From positions 6,200,001-6,264,000 of the forward strand of contig NC_079883.1 of NCBI RefSeq assembly GCF_029227915.1: a stretch of DNA of 64,000 nt, in the 5' to 3' direction. The DNA comes from Hydractinia symbiolongicarpus. Taxonomy: Eukaryota > Cnidaria > Hydrozoa > Anthoathecata > Hydractiniidae. Below the pieces are notes generated by a model. That model had not been told where the DNA came from. It did not search any database and was given only the letters and a program-made list of their open reading frames with translations. Shown piece by piece: positions 11,236 to 22,317 of the stretch (its first letter is position 1; every line of letters starts with the position of its first letter). A program made the translations under genes and the position numbers.

Positions 11236-11664
11236 ATGGCGGATGAAATTGAAAGTTTATTCAGAGAAGTCGATGTAAGTAACGATGGCCGTATATCAAC
11301 AAAAGAGTTAGGGAAAATGTTTAAACGTCTAGGTGTTAAACTGTCAGTAAGTGACGTCAAAAACTTGGTATATGAATTTGATAAAGATGGCAGCCGAGAC
11401 ATAGATTTAAAGGAGTTTCGAGAACTTATTAACAGTGTTTTGTCAACTAATAAAGTGTATGAGGAAGCGTATGAAGCATTCAAAGTGTTCGATACAAACG
11501 GTGACAATGTTGTTTCCCGCAATGAAGTGAAAGAAGCCTTGTCTTACTTACCCAAAAAGCTCAGTGACGCCGAGGTGGAGGAGTTGATCAATAAAATGGA
11601 TACTGATGGAAACGGCTTGATATATTTTGATGAGTTTGCAAAGGCTTATGCCTGTGGACATTGA
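11236..11664 (+). CDS. Calmodulin-like protein with four EF-hands
   Basis: A single-exon 142-residue protein of calmodulin/troponin C size. Four 12-residue EF loops are visible at residues 13-24, 49-60, 86-97 and 122-133. Loop 1 (DVSNDGRISTKE) and loop 4 (DTDGNGLIYFDE) are canonical. Loop 2 has Arg and loop 3 has Asn at position 6, where Gly is normal, so those two sites may bind Ca2+ more weakly; all four keep Asp at position 1 and Glu at position 12. It is clearly divergent from true calmodulin, so it is probably a lineage-specific Ca2+ sensor. The start chosen is the first ATG, 14 nt after an acceptor-like AG at 11220-11221. AATAAA occurs about 110 nt after the stop. The partner is unknown. 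Confidence 0.88.
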   Translation: MADEIESLFREVDVSNDGRISTKELGKMFKRLGVKLSVSDVKNLVYEFDKDGSRDIDLKEFRELINSVLSTNKVYEEAYEAFKVFDTNGDNVVSRNEVKEALSYLPKKLSDAEVEELINKMDTDGNGLIYFDEFAKAYACGH

Positions 11665-14401
11665 ACGATATTTTGGATGTTTCTTTTTCTTCTTTTCTTA
11701 TTTGACGCAACAAGAACGGGTCAACTCTTTGTTGTATTAGAATAATTTATTATTATTTGTTATTTTTGTCCAAAAATAAATATCCTGACAAAAAAAAACA
11801 TTTGCAAAAATTAACTACTTCAACGTTAGTCATCAACGACAGGCAACAAACCCTTTCATCACTCGGATGACATCCATTGCCATTGATTTTACAATAGTCA
11901 TTGCATCAAGCGCCTTTTTGTTTCAAATCTCTTTAAAGAGTTATCAGTTATTCTCTTCTGCAAGAGCCAAAAAACTAGTGAAAAATTTCGAGGCAGTATT
12001 ACCATCCTGTGGCCCCCCAGGGTATTTTGTATCTTTTTGACAGGGAGTCCCGGATGTCGGAAAGATAAAAGATGTCCTGGGGACGAAGTTGTTTGGTTTC
12101 TTTATGGTAAATACGCATGCGCAAATTTAAGGAGCTTGAAAACAAGGTTCACTTTAGTAATCTATCCACCATAAGAAAACCTTCAGCAGAGTGTAAAATT
12201 CTACCCATGATATTTTTGACTAAGATTCATACGGACAAGGTTATGTAAAAAGCACAATGAGGCTTAGGCTATGCTTACATTATGTTTACTGCAGAAACAA
12301 ATTAAAGACATTATAGTTGCCTTATCGATAGATGCAAAAAGTATGATAACACGAGTACAAATTTAGACAGTTAGTTGTGTTTTATTAAATAAAGCTAGGT
12401 AGTTTAGCAAATATTTTAAGAAATCTGAGCCTGAATATGCTTATAACCGTTTTTGCATTTAAAGGTGCCAAATTGGGGTAACCATTCCCCCCAAGATAAT
12501 TGCCCGTGGACCCCCCCCTTCCTCTCCTGGTACAATTCTTCAACTAATTACCAATCAATACTTACTACCTAGATTTATGAAGTTTTTGCATTCTTAGCCG
12601 ATTTTTAAAGGAAAAGCCTGCCTTTGATGATATATTTTATTTTTTAATAATAACATTGTTTAGTTATACGACCAGAGTCGAGGGAAATTTATAATTTATC
12701 ACAGTTCGTTTTATACACACACTTCGTCTTCACAAAAAGGCATAAAAAGTCTATATAGATAGGTATAAGAAAAGGTATAAGTTTCGTTGAAAAAGCTTTC
12801 TTTCGTGTTAAAACTTTTTTTATATTCTTTTTTTTTTGGCGCAACAATTTTTTTTGTAAACTTTTAAATTTGCCCATCTGCGATAGTTATTCTCTAGTTT
12901 TCTTTTTCAAGCAAGAGTTTTTGGGTCAAAATTGTTATCAGAGATGTTTATATAAGAAAATCTGGTATCAACTAGTTAAAGGAATTGTCGAGCAAAGTGT
13001 TTTAGATTTAAAATGTTGTTTACATTTTTCGGGCATACAGACCTATTGTACGCAGGAGATCAGGAAAAAGCAGTAAAAGCATTCAACATATATTTCCATT
13101 TGCGCGCGTTATTATTATTTTTGCCTTATGGAATAAATTTTCTGGATAGTTTCGGATACAGTTACAGAAAGCCGAAAAACAATCAATCCACAATCAATCT
13201 ACAATTAACGTTGCATAAACATGCATGCAACCTACAACATCAGATATCATATTTCCCTGGTTTAGTGATTTTGTTTTATTGTCATTCCCCTCTTTTTAAG
13301 CTCTTATCCAACCTCGTCCCTAAGGGCTTTTGGGTTTTTGAAATTCGAGCGACTTTGGCATAGGGAACAAACCCTGGGGACGGTATACGCTCTGATCATG
13401 AAAAATATTTCTGTATTCTGACTCAGGCGGGGTTAGAATTTTGTAAATTTACGCCAACACAATAGCTTATTATTCCAAAAAGTTTTCTAGGGGCGAGGTT
13501 TTGAAAAAATGAATTTCGCAAATGTAGAGATTGACAAAAATTCACGAGTGGCAATTAAAGCATTTCGCGAAAAGCCTAAATATTCGCGAAATCTAATTTT
13601 AGTCAAAATTCATTTTATTTAGGAAACTGACTTTTGTTTATTTATCGGATATTTATTTCCACGAATGCGTGAAAATAAACGTGAAGTGGTTCTATCTATA
13701 AACTATGGTGTGAACCAAAGTACGATATAATAACTCGAACCCCAATAGCTCCAAGGAAGACGAAATGTTAAGGAGCATACTAATGTCCTTTTTAGCAAAC
13801 ATCAATGTCTCTTGCACTCGATATCACCAAAACTTTTGCTAAGTCCATCTATTTTCAACTTTTGCCAAAGGTTGAGTTATCGAATGCCGAATTAATATGA
13901 AGAGCATTAAAAAACTCGGACTGTTTTTTTTAGACTTTTAGAGGTTAGAGTTATAAACTCTAAAGTATACTGTTTTTAAAGTGATAAGCCAAGTATTTTG
14001 ACGGAAAATAGCTTGTCTTTTTGTCCTATTTTTTGTCAATTTTTGGATAAACTTAACGTCGACATTTCATATGAGCAAGAAGTAGCCCTGCATATTTTTC
14101 AATGACCCTCACTTGTGAGAAAAAAAAAAAGGTGCAAGTATGTATAAAAACGTGAATTTATTACTAAAACATATAAAAATAAATTAAATACAAAAATTCC
14201 CATTAAAAATAATATTTCATTGAGTTACAAAATTTAAAAACATTGTGAAAAATGTACAAAAAACTTTAATTAGAGTCAGCACAAAACAAGCCAAACGCGA
14301 GAAAATTTTGTTTACCTTAAAGGAAAACCTCTTTCCTTTTTGTAATAAAAGGAATCCGCGTAAAATTGTAATTCTTTTCGGTTTTGGTAAAGTTTAATTT
14401 A
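11665..14401. other. Intergenic region with small foldback, repeat-like motifs
   Basis: No supportable gene. Two short structures flank G-rich motifs. At 12011-12091, CCCAGGGTATTTTGTATCTTTTT on the left is roughly inverted by AAAGATAAAAGATG and CCTGGGGACGAAGTTG on the right. At 13309-13385, CAACCTCGTCCCTAAGGG faces AACCCTGGGGACG. Open frames at 12870-13076 and 13013-13363 are low-complexity. 14100-14401 is AT-rich and probably holds the 3'UTR of the minus-strand gene. Confidence 0.4.
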
Positions 14402-14471
14402 CTAAAAATATAACAACGACTCAACAAAAACAAATCGAAAAAAATCTACAGCTGAAAACTCCATATGAACA

Positions 14472-16715
14472 TCACGAAGGAGAGTGTTCCAACTCCACAC
14501 AAAGTCCGTGCAAGTTTCTTTCATTGCTTTGTTTGAGCAACCGAGGTAAATGAACTGAACGTTGAGCAAATCGATTCGATTTGTATTGACTAAGAAACGA
14601 CCTGGCACTAGGTGTAGACACTCGATTACTTTTAAATGGCATGAACACAGAAGGTAAACAAACATCTGTGGAAAAGATACTTTCAGCTCCAGGTCTCCAT
14701 AACTTTTTTTCTGCTTGAAGTTGTTTTGTTATTCTCTCGTCCATTTGTCTTTTTGTTTCGGTTTTTAACTCCGTGTGATATTTCTCGCTTGCCTCTTGAA
14801 ACATACTTAAACGAGTGAAAAAGTCACGTGGAAGCTTTTCTCCCCATTTTTTCGAAATTTGTTGCTTTTTCGGAGTTTTTCTACATATGTTACCTAGATC
14901 TTTGTCAGAAATATCTTCATTTTTGTTATCGAGACTAATGTTATCATTTTTTTTATCCCATATAAAATTCAAAGACGTGGCCATGTTGAAATAATCTTTT
15001 GGATTTTCAACGTTGTAAGTTGAAATAATAGTTTTAATATTCTCTTCGTATTCGTTTTTGAGTATGCTCAGCTCTTGTGTTAACCGCTCACGGACTTGTT
15101 TAACACCCTCTTCAGAGAAGATAGAATTATTTTCCATCGTGTCAACACCTGCACTTTTACAACGTTGTCGATACGCAGCAGCTTTCTCCTGAAGAATTTC
15201 TTCGACAATTTCTTGCAAAGAAAGCGTTTCCGTGCTTTTGTTTTCACAATTCAACTTTTGTCGACGAGTTAAAAAGCATTTAATCCGCACGGAGCCGCAC
15301 AGATGATTAAACTTAAAATCATCTTTTTCAATAGCTGCAACAAGCTGCAACTCGTTGTTCTGCGTGTTCTCGTTGTTTTTGTTATCATGTTCCTTATAAT
15401 GTTTAGCCACTTCTAGATTCACGATTTTTTTTGAGCCAAAAGCTATCATGTTTTTCGATGAACCAGCGTGAACAGCTACTCTCAGCACAAGCTCATTGAA
15501 CCCTTCAAAATTTTCAACATCTTCCTCCTTTACATCGAAACAAAATTCTTGTGTTTCGTTTTCTTCGTCAAATGAAGAAGACTCATTTGCTGGAGAAAGT
15601 TCCAGCGATACTTCTTCATCAGATCTATTCATTCCAAATGGAATACCTTTCTTTAATTGGTCTCCAATAGCAACAACTACGCTCGGGTTTTGAATATCAA
15701 GCTTCGGTTTAAAACATAACACGTGAAGATAGTAACAATACTTATTCTCCTCCGTTGATGTACCTTTATCTGATTTCTCAACGTTAGGGTTAAAACCCTT
15801 TAAAAACGATTTGTTCATTTCGGAAATGTCCATATTAGAGGGTGAAATTTCTATATTTTCTTTTTCGATAGCAGAATTTGACTCCAATACAAAGGTTTGT
15901 TTTTCTTTGACAAATTCTCTATTTTTACTTGGTGGTTTCTCTTCACTAGGGATGTTACCAGATTCATTTTTAGTTATCCAATCTGAAACGCTAGGTGAAT
16001 CTTGATGCGAGTTAAATGAGAATTCATCTTCACTTTCACTTAGATTCGAAAATAAATCGACATCATTTTCAATTGCATCGTCAAGACCAGTCATCTGAGA
16101 GCTACGATGTAGACTATCATTCTGCTGGGATTGTTCCTTGAACTCGACTTCAGCGCATTCTTGAAATTTTCCTACATCTTCTGCTGAAGAATCTAAATTT
16201 CTGAATAGATATGCCACACTTTCACCAGCATTCAGTTTTGTGCTGTATTCTTCCACAACTTGTCGCCAGCCCAAACTAGGATGTTTTGAACTATTTACTT
16301 TCAAAAACATTTTTTCCCAGTTCATAATAACTCTTTGCCTTTCCAGCATTTTATTTCTGCCACTTAAAATTTCAAGCTTTTTTAAAGCAATATCTAATCT
16401 GTGCTGTTTGCTTGTGTATTGTTTATTTTTCAATGATAAACTTTGCTTCTCCCAGGGAACAGAATATAATCTGACTAACCGAGTTAATTCATCAACTTGA
16501 GTAGTCAAATCAGACATCTTTCGCTGCAGCTTGGAACAAACTAATGATAACCTTAGCAGTAATGTTGTAGGGAGTTCATATTTACCGAGTAATAAATTAA
16601 ACTCTATAATTTCTTGAGTAGTAGAACCTAAAAACTCCAAACAAGTTTGAACATTATTACATAATATTTCCAGTTGGTTTTCATCATGTGACACATTGCT
16701 TTCAGCATCCTCCAT
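14472..16715 (-). CDS. Unrecognised 747-residue coiled-coil protein with possible C2-like domain
   Basis: An uninterrupted 747-residue single-exon frame; I cannot name the family. Residues 1-140 are helical and coiled-coil-like. 180-325 is an acidic, serine-rich low-complexity linker. 326-485 alternates hydrophobic strands and loops (YYLHVLCFKPKL, SVVVAIGDQ, FNELVLRVAVHAGSSK, GSVRIKCFL) in a way that resembles a C2-type beta sandwich. 490-640 is helical and charged. The last 70 residues contain a tryptophan/proline segment, LWRPGAESIFSTDVCLPSVF, that looks conserved. There is no signal peptide or membrane segment. On the minus strand TTTCAG lies about 27 nt before the ATG, a possible acceptor. 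Soluble coiled-coil plus C2 architecture is common among centrosomal and ciliary proteins, but that role is only a guess. An overlapping frame at 14402-14665 is a shadow. Confidence 0.8.
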   Translation of the reverse strand: MEDAESNVSHDENQLEILCNNVQTCLEFLGSTTQEIIEFNLLLGKYELPTTLLLRLSLVCSKLQRKMSDLTTQVDELTRLVRLYSVPWEKQSLSLKNKQYTSKQHRLDIALKKLEILSGRNKMLERQRVIMNWEKMFLKVNSSKHPSLGWRQVVEEYSTKLNAGESVAYLFRNLDSSAEDVGKFQECAEVEFKEQSQQNDSLHRSSQMTGLDDAIENDVDLFSNLSESEDEFSFNSHQDSPSVSDWITKNESGNIPSEEKPPSKNREFVKEKQTFVLESNSAIEKENIEISPSNMDISEMNKSFLKGFNPNVEKSDKGTSTEENKYCYYLHVLCFKPKLDIQNPSVVVAIGDQLKKGIPFGMNRSDEEVSLELSPANESSSFDEENETQEFCFDVKEEDVENFEGFNELVLRVAVHAGSSKNMIAFGSKKIVNLEVAKHYKEHDNKNNENTQNNELQLVAAIEKDDFKFNHLCGSVRIKCFLTRRQKLNCENKSTETLSLQEIVEEILQEKAAAYRQRCKSAGVDTMENNSIFSEEGVKQVRERLTQELSILKNEYEENIKTIISTYNVENPKDYFNMATSLNFIWDKKNDNISLDNKNEDISDKDLGNICRKTPKKQQISKKWGEKLPRDFFTRLSMFQEASEKYHTELKTETKRQMDERITKQLQAEKKLWRPGAESIFSTDVCLPSVFMPFKSNRVSTPSARSFLSQYKSNRFAQRSVHLPRLLKQSNERNLHGLCVELEHSPS

Positions 16716-16746
16716 ATTTTACTTGTAAGATATATTTTAACTGAAA

Positions 16747-18077
16747 TGAACAACATCTTTTAATACAGTTCTCATAAAACAAAATGTAAAATTAATTTGT
16801 ATTCAAAACACTGAGCTAGAAAATATTTTTTTATTTTTAGCCTTGTAGGCTCAAATATTTCGAATTTCTAAGATCGCAGTAAGAAATAATAATCAATTTA
16901 AATATACAAAAATGTCACCATCGTTTAGCATGTATGTTTGGTTACCACGTCAGATTTTGTAGAAATTAGGAAACCAAAATTCTATCTACTTGCCTGGAGT
17001 ATTTTTTTGGTGTTAAATCTTATTCAAACTTCTAATGGACACTAAGCAACATGTAAGGATAATGAATTAGCAGAAAAAATTCTGTTAGAAAACAACAGCA
17101 ATTACCAAACTAAAGTAAAATATATAAGTTACAAAAATACTGGTTGTATACATAATCAGTATGATCAGAAGACGACAGCATAACACAAAATAAGACAAAA
17201 CAACAACACGTGCTTGACATATTCATTTGATTAAGCTTTCCGTTTAAAACAAATAAAAGATATCAATAATTTCCACGAATACTATTGAGTAGAGGTTTCT
17301 CTTTAAAAATAAAGATACTCTATTTTATTTCTAAAGTATAATTATAAACGTTAGCTGGTAAGACACTAATATTGTTGTCATCAGCATAGTGTGATGTCAT
17401 GAGTAAATGCTCACGTGAAAGGTTGTTGATTAATATCTGTACACATTGTTTTTTATAAGAAACCTAATCAAAAGGTTAAACCTCAAGGTTCTAAAACATT
17501 TTATAAATTGAGCCTCAAAAATTTCTCAACTATCCTGGTTTTAACCCTGAAGAGCTTCTTAAATTATTAATTTTGTATATGAAATTTTTGATGAATTCCA
17601 TTACAGGTTCAGTAATAATACAATAGTTAAAGCACATGGAACAAAACTGACAACACTTTACAAATTCGAATTTTGCTGTAAAATGATTTTTTACTTGTGT
17701 GCTCTTATTGTGATTTTTCTCATTGTTTATTTTTTTCACTTTAGTTCATTCTGCGACTTTTCTAGTGTAGTAAAATAACATGCCAAAGAAGCAGTTAACA
17801 ACAGGGTGGTTTTAACTTTATGAAAACTGTGGTGCACAGAGGCAAAGCTCAAAAAATTGATATACCATCAGAAACAATTGGAGATAGCTAGAAGAATCTT
17901 TTCAGACTGTGAGCAGAAATTTATAATAACCAATATTTACGAGGCAGAGATCAGAGAAAGTCGATATGGAATAAATTCATAGCTTAAGTTATTATGGAAG
18001 TTAAAGCTTGTGGTAAAAAGTCCGCAGTTGTGAAACATTTTTGAAATAATCAAGTATCAGCATGGATAAAAAACAAA
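16747..18077. other. Intergenic, nothing recognised
   Basis: AT-rich sequence between the minus-strand 747-residue gene and the first LINE copy. It probably includes the promoter of the former. The open frame at 17530-17739 (minus) shows no family features. Confidence 0.4.
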
Positions 18078-18143
18078 GATGATGGATATGGAGGAGTTGG
18101 CATATTCGTTGCGGAGAAGTGGGTAAAAAAAGTAATAGATGTT

Positions 18144-18495
18144 ATGCGTGTTAATAGTCGTATTATAGTGATAAAGTTTTTGATAGGTAATAGGATTGTC
18201 ACTTTTCTGTCAGTTTATGCTCCACAGTGTGGACTCAGTGAGGAAGATAAAGATAAGTTTTATGATGAGTTAATAGCAGTCACATCAAAGTTTGGAGACA
18301 CTGAACTTGTCATGGTGGGCGGCGACTTTAATGGTCATGTTGGGAAGTCATCTGAAGGTTATAGAGGTGTGCATGGAGGCTATGGATTTGGGAGCAGAAA
18401 TAAGGAAGGGGAGAGATTGCTTGAGTTTGGAATGGCAACGGACATGGTGGTTTGCAACACATCATTCAGTAAGAGATAGAGTAGGCTGATAACAT
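18144..18495 (+). pseudogene. LINE endonuclease segment, broken
   Basis: Encodes the middle of an APE-like endonuclease: VTFLSVYAPQCGLSEEDK and MVGGDFNGHVGK, the Asp/Asn-containing catalytic segment. Comparison with the minus-strand copy shows that a glutamine codon became TAG at 18477-18479. A short in-frame deletion follows just downstream, before the frame resumes at 18496. Confidence 0.75.
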
Positions 18496-19776
18496 ATGAG
18501 TTGTAAGACACAGATAGATTACTTTTTGGATAGAAAGTCAGACAAGAAAGTGGTGAAGGACGTGAAAGTTATATCGGGGGAAGAGTGTGTTTCCCAGCAT
18601 AGGTTGCTGGTTTGTGATATTATCTTGAAGAGTGTTAAAGAAGCCAAGGGAAAGTACAGGCCCCGTCGAAAAGTCTGGAAGCTGAAGGAAAAGATTGTAG
18701 CAAGACAATTTAGTGCAAAAGCTCAGCAGTTAGCCTACAATAGTCAATGTGATAGTGACAATGTTGAAAGTACTTGGACTACTTTGAAGAATTGTCTTCT
18801 AGAAGCTTCTGATGATACCTGTGGGTGGACGAAAGGACCAGCTAGACATAGACAGACCTGGTGGTGGAATAATGAGGTTGATCAGTGTATAAAGGAAAAG
18901 AGAAAACTTTGGAAAGTGTGGAAGTCAGGTGGTAGTAAAAACATTTACTTAGAAGCTAAGCGTCGCGCTCGTACAGCAGTGTATAAGGCAAAATCAGAAG
19001 CAGAGAGAAACAGATTTGCAGATGTGTTAAGAAGGGAAGACCAGCGCAATGAGGTATTCAAGATAGCAAAGCAAATGAAGAAGACTAATCAAGATATTGT
19101 AGGTGAGAAGTGTATACGTAATGATGAAGGTGTTTTGACTAGCACAGAGGAGGAGAAAAGGGTAGCTTGGAAGAATCATTATCAGAGGTTGCTTAACACT
19201 GAGTTTGATTGGGACGAGGATAATTTGTCTGATGATGATGTCGTAGAAGGGCCAGCTATGCACATCAAGACAGAATGGGTAGTGGAGGCTATTAGGAAAT
19301 TGAAGATTGGCAAGGCTGCAGGAGTATCAGGTATTGTTGCAGAGATGGTAAAAGCATCTGGATATATTGGAGTTGAGCTTATTACAAGTCTTGCTAACCA
19401 GATTATAAAGGATAGTGCTATTCCGAGTGAGTGGCAGTCGAGTGTAATAGTGAATTGTTTCAAGGGCAAGGGTGATGCATTAGAAAGGGGTAACTATAGA
19501 GGTTTGAAGTTGGTTGATCAAGTAATGAAAGTTATTGAAAGAGTGATTGATAAGTTACTTAGAGAAAGAATTGATATAGATAAGATGCAATTTGGTTTTG
19601 TTCCAAGGCGTGGCACTACAGATGCAATATTTTTACTCAGACAGCTTCAGGAAAAGTATTTAGGAAAGAGAAAGAATCTCTATTTTGCCTTTGTAGATTT
19701 AGAGAAAGCTTTTGATAGAGTGCCACGTAAAGTTATTTGGTGGGCTATGAGAATATTAGGTGTGGAAGAGTGCTAG
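18496..19776 (+). pseudogene. LINE endonuclease end and reverse transcriptase (N-terminal part)
   Basis: Carries the end of the endonuclease (CKTQIDYFL) and RT motifs including GKAAGVSGI, NYRGLKL, a QFGFVP-R-GTTDAIF block and FVDLEKAFDRVPR, which contains the first catalytic Asp. It ends at 19776 through a one-base deletion near 19770, seen against the other two copies, where the tryptophan-leucine-valine run is intact. The reading frame continues in another phase from about 19780. Confidence 0.8.
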
Positions 19777-19779
19777 TTA

Positions 19780-20933
19780 CAATGGTACAGTCTATGTACA
19801 ACAATGCTAGAAGTTGCGTCAGGATTAAGGATTCACTTAGTGATGAATTTAGTGTAAATGTTGGTGTACATCAGGGTTCTGTACTTAGTCCTTTGTTGTT
19901 TATTCTAGTCTTAGAAGCGCTGTCGATGGAGTTCAGAACAGGTTGTCCATGGGAGTTATTGTATGCAGATGATTTGGTTCTCATAGCAGAGTCGATGGAA
20001 GAATTAGTTGAAAAGTTTGAGAAGTGGAAGAAAGGACTAGAAGAGAAAGGGCTGAAGGTAAACACAGCAAAGTCTAAAGTCATGATAAGTAGCATTGCAG
20101 CCAAATGTGACCTTGTAGTTGGAAAGTGGCCTTGTGGAGTTTGCAGGAAAGGGGTTGGTAGTAACTCAATTTTTTTTCAGACTTGCAAGCATTGGGTACA
20201 TAAGAAGTGCAGTAGTATTAGTGGAAGGTTAAGAGCTGACATACAGTTTGTATGCAAGCGTTGCAACGGTGAGATTATAGAGAATGAAGTATTTCCAGCT
20301 TTAATGATGTATAACAGTGGCTCGTTAGAGATAGTTAAGAACTTCTGTTACTTAGGTGATATGTTGGGCAGTAAAGGGGGTGTTGGAAGAAGTGTTACTT
20401 GCAGGATAGGTTCTGCTTGGAAAAAGTTTAGAGAGTTACTTCCTTTATTGACTAGCAGAGTCCTGTCAATTGAGGTAAAAGGTAGGTTGTATGAGGCCTG
20501 TGTAAGAAGTGTTATGTTGTACGGTAGTGAGACATGGGCAGTGAAGCAGGAAGATCTTGACCGTTTAGAAAGGAATGATATGAGAATGGTTAGGTGGATG
20601 TGTAATGCCAGTCTGAGAGACAGAAAGAGTTCAGATGAGCTAAGAAGCAGGCTAAGTCTCCGTAGAATTAAAGATGTTATCCAGATAAGAAGATTGAATT
20701 GGCTGGGGCACTTGGAAAGAATGGAGGAGGATAATTGGGTAAGAAAGTGTAGAGACTTGATAGTTCCTGGGGCAAAGCCCAGAGGCAGACCGAGAAAGAC
20801 TTGGCAGGAGGTTATAAGGACAGACTTGATAGAGAGGAAGTTGAGTTTAGATCTAACACAGTCTAGATCAGATTGGAAGAGGGTCATTAATATACCCCGT
20901 CCAACCCATGCTAGCATGGAAAACGGACGTTAA
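19780..20933 (+). pseudogene. LINE reverse transcriptase C-terminal part with PHD-like finger
   Basis: Contains the RT motif LLYADDLVLIAES with the YADD catalytic pair. Where the RT thumb should start there is an inserted zinc finger: CGVC, 12 residues, a TCKHWVHKKC block, and a final CKRC. One expected Cys of the C4HC3 PHD pattern is Phe here (FFQTC). Then come CYLGDMLG, LYGSETWAVK, a basic LRSRLSLRRIKDVIQIRR helix and the GRPRKTW block. Separated from the preceding part by the frameshift near 19770. Confidence 0.8.
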
Positions 20934-21299
20934 GGCAAGAATGATGAATGATGATGATGATGATAAGATTAAAATTCGACCTGCTAGAAAATATAATGAT
21001 CTTTACAAAAAAATTGTGAAAGAAATACAGCTAGAAAATTCATTGCAAGTTTTATCAGGAGAAGCAATTTTAATTTTGCGCTATTATATGTTCTACCATG
21101 ATCCGGTCACCACGACGTATGGGCAAAAAACATAATCGAGCCATGTGTACATAGCTCAGCCGGCCGTTTATAAACAGGTTGTTTTTGCAATCTGGGCAGA
21201 ACATATACACGAAAAAATAAGAAACTTAATAATAGTACACATTTTCTATAAAAGCCAGAAAAATTGGTTCTAGCCCGGTTTACTTAGTTTCTTGCTTGT

Positions 21300-21452
21300 T
21301 CGAGAAAGCCTTGACAGGAGGTTATAAGGACAGACTTGATACAGATGAAGTTGAGTTTAGATCTAACACAGTCTAGAACAGATTGGTCATTAATATACCC
21401 CGTCCAACCCATGCTAGCATGGAAAACGGACGTTAAGCCGAGAATGATGATG
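21300..21452 (+). mobile_element. Short 3'-end fragment of the same LINE
   Basis: About 150 bp matching the LINE 3' end, from the GRPRKTW codons to the terminal ATG/TGA run. It has a 6-bp internal deletion and retains the CCATGCTAGCATGG palindrome at 21409-21422. Either a severely 5'-truncated insertion or a remnant. Confidence 0.8.
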
Positions 21453-21586
21453 TTCAGTCAAAAACTGTTCTTATTCTTTTTTTATTTTGTCCTTAACTTT
21501 TCATATCTGCCTTTTTTTAAGAACAATTTTAGAAGAACGCAAGCCTTATGTTTGGCTGATAAATAAGAACAGCTAGCTACAGATAG

Positions 21587-21588
21587 AA

Positions 21589-21625
<37 letters not shown>

Positions 21626-21652
21626 TACAGACAGAGAGATAGATAGACATAT
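21587..21652. repeat. (GACA)n microsatellite
   Basis: Around ten GACA units with a few variants, grading into GATA units. Confidence 0.9.
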
Positions 21653-21780
21653 TTTACACAATTGCTTCTGATTGTTTCTTTTCTCAATTAGCAACAAAAA
21701 CCCTCTTTTTTATCCAAGGTGATAATAATGATCTTTCAATTGGGATCTTACAACACCTATATTTTGGATTACAACCTGAA

Positions 21781-22105
21781 AAAGTACTTCAGCTAGATAG
21801 ATTGATATGTATGGCATTTTACATGGCTAGCCTCACAAATATCAAAGATGTACCCTGGGAAAGCCATGGCTTGGGTGGGGGTTCCTGGAGTACTTAATGC
21901 TCATTTTGAGCTATGCAAACCCAATTAGGGTCTGCGCTTATCAGAGAGAGCAGATTAGCCAAACGCAGCGCTGGCCACGTGAGTGTGTTCCATCTCCCTC
22001 CTGGCTATGGTAACATTCACTCACACATATTGAATCGCTGCCAAGGGGAATCGCCCCAGTCTCCAGCACAAAGTGCGGGAGTTATAACCACTAAGCCTGT
22101 GAAAT
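21781..22105 (-). mobile_element. tRNA-derived SINE copy 1 (degenerate)
   Basis: Similar throughout to the second SINE at 27777-28112 and in the same orientation. The 3' end is the AGATAGATT tract at the left; the tRNA-related head is at the right. On the minus strand the head reads AGTGGTTATAACTCC (A-box region) and then a degenerate B box, GGGGCGATTCC. Confidence 0.65.
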
Positions 22106-22317
22106 AAAGCTAGCTAGCTAAAAATGCAGTGGCCAAATCCATATCAGTGCTCTACTAAATGTAGCCATGCCCAATTACCCACAGCTATAAATAAATGACA
22201 AAGACAAAGAACAATTATTGGGATAGATTACTTCAGTTTTTTTACACAACCTATAATAGAGCTCTAATGCCTAATGATCAAGCAAAAGATAAATTTTGAG
22301 ACGGTCAGATGATCTTT

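Larger units (their letters stand above)
18078..20968 (+). mobile_element. 5'-truncated APE-type LINE, plus strand, nearly intact
   Basis: Homology to the second copy (29.27-32.1 kb) begins near 18078 and ends in an ATG/TGA trinucleotide run at 20968. Order: apurinic endonuclease C-terminal half, then reverse transcriptase, a zinc finger, and a C-terminal region with GSETWAVK and a GRPRKTW block. It is truncated at the 5' end, as expected from incomplete target-primed reverse transcription, and has lost the endonuclease N-terminus. The protein is broken twice (see the pseudogene entries). The 3' end carries a perfect CCATGCTAGCATGG palindrome at 20906-20919. The clade cannot be fixed without a tree. 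Confidence 0.88.

Noticed and set aside
21587-21652. CRISPR-like array
   Set aside because: It is a simple tetranucleotide microsatellite without spacers; no CRISPR array is present anywhere in the window.
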